A DNA stretch of 64,000 nucleotides from Flavobacterium sedimenticola (GTDB lineage Bacteria; Bacteroidota; Bacteroidia; Flavobacteriales; Flavobacteriaceae). Position numbers and translations under genes: made by a program. The stretch is from NCBI RefSeq assembly GCF_030053345.1, contig NZ_JASGBP010000001.1, forward strand, positions 744,001 through 808,000, in the 5' to 3' direction. The notes beneath the pieces are model-generated. The model was not told the origin of the DNA. It was given only the letters and a program-made list of their open reading frames with translations, and searched no databases. Shown piece after piece: positions 59,753-64,000 of this stretch. Within the stretch, counting starts at the first letter, position 1, and each line of letters opens with the position of its first letter.

Positions 59753-62617
59753 ATGAAAAAAGTTTTTTTATGCATTTTAGTCGGTTTAATAACCAACTCA
59801 ATCTTTGCCCAGGTTTCTTGGCAAGGGGGTTCTAATCCCGATCAAACAGCTTCCGCAACCATTTTATTTGACAAGTCTACCACACCTTTGTCTTCCTACA
59901 GCGGGACAATTTATGCTCATACAGGTGTTACCCTTAACGGAACCCCTTGGCAAAATGTGATTGGTTCTTGGGGAAATAATACGACCCAACCCGCATTAAC
60001 TTTAGTTTCGGGAAGTATTTACAAATTAGATTTGACACCAACAATAATGGCTTTCTATGGTCTCGGATCCGGTTCCGTTACCAAGATTAATATGGTGTTC
60101 AGAAATGCAGTAGGAAATGCACAAACAGCTGATTTGACATTAGATGTTGGTGCTTTTCAAGCGGCTTTGCTGACTCCCAATGAAGGCAGTAATACTATCA
60201 TTAACAGTGGTCAAAATTTAACGATAACGGCTTCCAACACTAACGGAACAGCGAATTATAATTTGTTGGCTAACGGCGTAAGTATTAATACGTTTTCCGG
60301 AACAAGTTATAGTTATACCGATACTAACATAACGGTAAATAAAACGTACGAGTTACAAATTACTCAAGGAAGTACATTTTTCTCAAAATCTTTCGGAGTT
60401 ATCGTAAATGCCGGAACAGTTAATCAGGCAATGGCAGGAGGATTAGAGGACGGTATTAATTACAATACTTCCGACAACACTAAGGCTACATTAGTTTTAG
60501 ATGCTCCGGGGAAAGACTTTGTTTACGTTGCCGGAAGTTTTAATAACTGGCAACCCGGAACCGATTATTTAATGCGCAAAGACCCTTCAACCGGAAAGTT
60601 TTGGTTAGAACTCACAGGATTAACGGCCGGCCAAAACTATACCTATCAGTATTGGGTGGTCGATGCAACTCCTACCGCCAATTCACCAGCGGTGGTAAAA
60701 ACAGCGGATCCATATTCTACGTTGGTCTTATCACCTTTTGATGATCCCTACATTTCTCCGGCCAGTTATCCAAACTTACCGGCATACCCTTCAGGACAAC
60801 AACGGGAAGTTACAGTATTGAAAACCGGTCAAGTACCGTACAATTGGAGCACAGCCACGACTAATTTCGTGAAACCAAAAAAAGAGGATTTAATCGTTTA
60901 CGAAGTTTTAATTCGCGATTTCGATGCCGATAGAAACTATCAGGATTTAATTGATAAAATTGACTATTTTAAAAATTTAAAAGTAAATGCGATTCAGTTA
61001 ATGCCTGTGATGGAGTATGAAGGCAACGAAAGTTGGGGATACAATACATCATTCCATATGGCTTTAGATAAATTTTATGGTACGGCCGACAAGTTCAAAG
61101 AGTTTATCGATTTATGCCACCAAAACGGTATCGCTGTGATTCTTGACGTGGCACTAAATCATGCCTTCGGAAGAAATCCGATGGTGAGAATGTGGATGAA
61201 AGATCCGGATGGCGACGGATGGGGTGATCCTGCTGCTGACAATCCTTATTTTAATGAGTTTGCAAGACATAGTTATGGAGTTGGAGCCGACTTTAATCAC
61301 TCCCAAGCCAGAACAAAATACTTTACTAAAAGGGTAGTAAAACAATGGATTCAAGAATTTAAAATTGACGGTTTCCGTTGGGATTTAACGAAAGGATTTA
61401 CGCAAGCTTGCTCTTCCGGAGATGATGCATGTACCAATTCTTATCAGAGTGATCGCGTTGCTGTTCTGAAAGAGTATGCCGATTATTCATGGTCGCTCGA
61501 CCCAACCCATTATGTGATTTTTGAACATTTGGGTGCTGATAACGAGGAACAACAGTGGGCTAATTACCGTATCAATGAAACGCCAAGCAAAGGGGTTATG
61601 ATGTGGGGCGAATTGCATGAAGCCTATAAGCAATTAATCATGGGGTATTCTACCAATGCCGATATTACCAGAATGGGTCACGTGAGCAGAGGTTTTACCG
61701 CTAAAAGGCTATTGGGTTACCCTGAAAGTCATGATAAAGACAGATTGGTTTATGAAGCTGTGACTTATGGTAACGGTGGAGGAACCGCACCGCCACTTAA
61801 CAATTTAAACAATGCAGTTCCAAGAATGTCAGCTATCGGTGCCTTGTCAATCTTAGTGCCGGGACCCAAAATGATTTGGCATTTTGGCGCTTTAGGGATG
61901 AATAATTCAATCTATACGTGTAATAATGGTACTGTAAACACAGAATCAGATACTACGCCGGGCGACTGTAAATTAGACACCAAACCACAGCCGCAGTGGA
62001 CAAATAATTGGTTAACAATGACTACACCAAACCGTCAGCAGGTTTATAACGATTGGAAACGTTTGATTCAACTTAAAATTACTGAGCCGGTTTTCGAAGG
62101 TGATTACGCTATCAGTCCGGATGGAAATAATATCAGACAAAGAATTTACGTGTACGACAATGCTTTGCCTGCCAATACATTGAAAAATGTGGTAGTGATT
62201 GCCAATATGTCGGTGGCGAGTCAGAATGTTAACCCGAGTTTCCCTTACACGGGAACATGGTACAATTTGATGGATAATACTCCTTTCACTGTAACCAATA
62301 CTACCGCGACCATTACTCTGGCTCCCGGAACATTCAGAGTATTCGGGAATCAACCGGCTACTTTAAGTAATGACGAATTCAATGCGGTGGCTAATGTGAG
62401 CTTGTATCCTAATCCAACTTCGGGTAGTTTTTCTATTGCAGGCTCGGTGGCAAAGGTAGAGGTGTATTCTATCACCGGTCAATTGGTAAAATCATTTGAC
62501 AATATTACGTCAGAAGATTATCAGTTTGACATTAACGACTTAAACAGAGGTGTGTATTTGGTAAAAGCGTTCGACGCCAACAACAATACCAAAACCATGA
62601 AAGTCATCAAACAATAA
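59753..62617 (+). CDS. T9SS-secreted multidomain GH13 alpha-amylase
   Basis: The 954-residue protein has a signal peptide (TNSIFAQ), an N-terminal starch-binding-like domain of DUF4961 type (about 22-150), an Ig-like module (about 150-225), a CBM48-like module (VYVAGSFNNWQPGTDY, near 260), a GH13 barrel from about 365 with nucleophile Asp544 in DGFRWDL, the acid/base Glu in IFEHLG and the late acidic site in ESHDKDR, and a T9SS sorting domain (VSLYPNPTSGSF to MKVIKQ). It should start starch degradation outside the cell. A 10-residue N-terminal extension to 59723 would overlap the hairpin and is rejected. Confidence 0.93.
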   Translation: MKKVFLCILVGLITNSIFAQVSWQGGSNPDQTASATILFDKSTTPLSSYSGTIYAHTGVTLNGTPWQNVIGSWGNNTTQPALTLVSGSIYKLDLTPTIMAFYGLGSGSVTKINMVFRNAVGNAQTADLTLDVGAFQAALLTPNEGSNTIINSGQNLTITASNTNGTANYNLLANGVSINTFSGTSYSYTDTNITVNKTYELQITQGSTFFSKSFGVIVNAGTVNQAMAGGLEDGINYNTSDNTKATLVLDAPGKDFVYVAGSFNNWQPGTDYLMRKDPSTGKFWLELTGLTAGQNYTYQYWVVDATPTANSPAVVKTADPYSTLVLSPFDDPYISPASYPNLPAYPSGQQREVTVLKTGQVPYNWSTATTNFVKPKKEDLIVYEVLIRDFDADRNYQDLIDKIDYFKNLKVNAIQLMPVMEYEGNESWGYNTSFHMALDKFYGTADKFKEFIDLCHQNGIAVILDVALNHAFGRNPMVRMWMKDPDGDGWGDPAADNPYFNEFARHSYGVGADFNHSQARTKYFTKRVVKQWIQEFKIDGFRWDLTKGFTQACSSGDDACTNSYQSDRVAVLKEYADYSWSLDPTHYVIFEHLGADNEEQQWANYRINETPSKGVMMWGELHEAYKQLIMGYSTNADITRMGHVSRGFTAKRLLGYPESHDKDRLVYEAVTYGNGGGTAPPLNNLNNAVPRMSAIGALSILVPGPKMIWHFGALGMNNSIYTCNNGTVNTESDTTPGDCKLDTKPQPQWTNNWLTMTTPNRQQVYNDWKRLIQLKITEPVFEGDYAISPDGNNIRQRIYVYDNALPANTLKNVVVIANMSVASQNVNPSFPYTGTWYNLMDNTPFTVTNTTATITLAPGTFRVFGNQPATLSNDEFNAVANVSLYPNPTSGSFSIAGSVAKVEVYSITGQLVKSFDNITSEDYQFDINDLNRGVYLVKAFDANNNTKTMKVIKQ

Positions 62618-62644
62618 GGTTAGATTAGTTATATAATTAAGGGC

Positions 62645-62681
62645 AAGAGCCGCGTTTTCAATAACGCGGCTTTTGTTTTTT
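62645..62681 (+). terminator. Terminator of the amylase gene
   Basis: A perfect 9-bp GC-rich stem (62648-62656 with 62663-62671) is followed by T-rich sequence. Confidence 0.9.
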
Positions 62682-62726
62682 ATAAAAAAATTCCCCTTAA
62701 ATTTTTTTTGTAAGTCTCGTGCGTTG

Positions 62727-62734
62727 TATTTTTG
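62727..62734 (+). promoter_or_regulatory. -7 element of the AsmA-like gene
   Basis: TATTTTTG is a perfect match. Its last base is four bases before the ATG at 62739, suggesting a leaderless transcript. A TTG-like T run lies 16 bases upstream. Confidence 0.55.
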
Positions 62735-62738
62735 AGGT

Positions 62739-64000
62739 ATGAAAAAACCGCGAAAGGCCATCATAGTCAAGATTTTAAAGATCACTGGAATCTCTCTGGG
62801 GACTGTTCTGCTTTTGATGTTTTTGATTCCGATTCTGTTTCCCGGGAAAATTGCCGAAGAAGTCAAGGTTTTTGCCAATAAAAAACTTAACGGAAAACTG
62901 AATTTCAAAGAAGCCAATTTGTCTTTTTTTAATCATTTTCCGTCTTTAACGTTAACCCTTACCGACTTTTCACTCAAAGGATCGGCGCCTTTCCAAAAAG
63001 AAACCTTGGTATCCGCTAATGATATCTCGTTTGGAATCAATATCAAATCACTTATTTTCGACAATACAGTGATTATAGATGAAATTTATGTGTCAAAAGC
63101 TCTTATGAATGTTCGGGTGAATGAAAAAGGGGAAGCCAATTATAATGTGTATGTCGCCGAAGAAGAGACCAAAGCCAAAGACACCACTGGTTCTACTTCG
63201 CTAAGATTGAATCGTATCGCCATCGAAAACAGTCACCTGGTTTACGATGACAAATCGACCAAAATACGTATCGATGCCAAAGGATTTAATTATGTGGGCA
63301 ACGGCGATTTAGACCAAGCCATATTTGATATTTATACCGAAGCCGAAATCGAGGCGTTCGATTTTACCTATGATGGGCAGCAATACCTTAAGAATAAAAG
63401 AGTCAAAGCCGATTTAATTACCAAAATCAATACCAATTCCTTGGCCTTTGTTTTTCAGCAAAACAATTTAAAAATCAACAAACTGCCGGTGGAATTCAAC
63501 GGAAAATTCGACTTCCTGAGCAATGGGTATGATATGGATTTTAATATCAAATCCGAAGACAGTAAACTCAACGATTTTTTCACCGCTTTGCCGCCGGCCT
63601 ATGTTACTTGGCTCGAAAAAACCAAAGTCAAAGGACGAACCGATTTGTCGTTTACACTCAAAGGAAAATACATCGCTTCAGTGAACCAAAAACCCGATGT
63701 GGCTTTCCATATGAAAATTCGAGACGGATTAATCGAATACAAAGACGCACCCTTTCCGGTGTCGAATATCTTCTTGAATTTTGATACGCAATTGCCTTCT
63801 TTGGATACCGAAAAACTAAAAGTCAATATCGATTCGGTTTTCTTTAATGTCGATAAAGATTACGTAAAGGCCATCATCAAAACCGAAGGATTGTCAACGC
63901 CAACGATTAAAGCCCGAATCCATTCCAAAATAGATTTGGCACAAATGGACAAAGCATTCGGATTGCAAAACATGGATTTGCGCGGTATCTTACAAATGGA
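62739..64000 (+). CDS. AsmA-like family protein, 3' truncated by the window edge
   Basis: The frame is open from the ATG at 62739 to the end of the window (420 complete codons). The protein has an N-terminal membrane helix (about residues 13-32, ITGISLGTVLLLMFLIPILF) followed by the AsmA start pattern FANKKLNGKLNFKEANLSFFNHFPSLTLTL and long beta-rich repeats (DFLSNGYDMDFNIKSED, GKYIASVNQKPD). AsmA-like proteins form hydrophobic grooves between the two membranes and are linked to lipid transport and outer-membrane assembly. The C-terminal part is not in this window. Confidence 0.85.
   Translation, partial: MKKPRKAIIVKILKITGISLGTVLLLMFLIPILFPGKIAEEVKVFANKKLNGKLNFKEANLSFFNHFPSLTLTLTDFSLKGSAPFQKETLVSANDISFGINIKSLIFDNTVIIDEIYVSKALMNVRVNEKGEANYNVYVAEEETKAKDTTGSTSLRLNRIAIENSHLVYDDKSTKIRIDAKGFNYVGNGDLDQAIFDIYTEAEIEAFDFTYDGQQYLKNKRVKADLITKINTNSLAFVFQQNNLKINKLPVEFNGKFDFLSNGYDMDFNIKSEDSKLNDFFTALPPAYVTWLEKTKVKGRTDLSFTLKGKYIASVNQKPDVAFHMKIRDGLIEYKDAPFPVSNIFLNFDTQLPSLDTEKLKVNIDSVFFNVDKDYVKAIIKTEGLSTPTIKARIHSKIDLAQMDKAFGLQNMDLRGILQM

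Overview
The window reads as chromosome of a member of the Flavobacteriaceae, most like Flavobacterium. The evidence is AT-rich intergenic DNA, promoters of the Bacteroidota type (TTG about 19-20 bases before TAnnTTTG), no Shine-Dalgarno sequences, several proteins ending in type IX secretion (T9SS) sorting domains, a SusC/SusD pair, a bacterial mevalonate pathway, and a DNA polymerase III alpha subunit fused to its own proofreading exonuclease. There is no transposase, integrase, phage gene or CRISPR array. Nearly all genes are intact and ordinary; the window opens in the tail of one gene and closes inside an AsmA-like gene.

Layout. 1-11.2 kb: an RRM protein, dnaE, trxA, a DUF58 protein, tRNA-Asp, a large T9SS-secreted adhesin-like protein and a TonB-C-like lipoprotein. 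11.2-17.4 kb: a membrane glycosyltransferase with a flippase-like partner, a secreted M12-type metalloprotease and ruvC. 17.4-24 kb: two divergent DUF6252-type lipoproteins, hemW, a tightly overlapping cluster (cyclase, acetyltransferase, DUF4260, MmcQ), a PH-SHOCT protein and DUF4407. 24-31.2 kb: a YwqK-like lipoprotein, an M20 dipeptidase, tRNA-Leu, a locus with a duplicated leader, a DUF885 lipoprotein, an NTF2-like protein and an RsuA/RluB pseudouridine synthase. 31.2-34.9 kb: a three-gene mevalonate/prenyltransferase operon divergent from tspO. 34.9-39.8 kb: two more T9SS adhesin-like paralogues.

39.8-62.6 kb is a starch/maltodextrin utilisation locus. A LacI-type regulator (52733-53752) sits between two arms. 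The right arm encodes SusC, SusD, a SusE-like binding protein and a T9SS-secreted multidomain GH13 amylase. The left arm encodes an SLC45-like sugar transporter, beta-phosphoglucomutase and GH65 maltose phosphorylase. Beyond a terminator come a SusA-like GH13 enzyme, a GH31 alpha-glucosidase and a GH13 lipoprotein, followed by three apparently unrelated genes in the same tight run. The implied flow is surface cleavage, SusCD import, periplasmic trimming to maltose and glucose, import across the inner membrane, and phosphorolysis to glucose 6-phosphate. A perfect palindrome upstream of susC and a near-match upstream of the transporter operon are the likely LacI operators.

I found no clearly unprecedented system. 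The most useful second-look items are the duplicated leader with a beheaded gene copy near tRNA-Leu, the operator pair, an 8-bp tandem repeat next to the DUF58 promoter, several promoters that nearly touch their start codons (possible leaderless mRNAs), and a small family of intergenic repeats.
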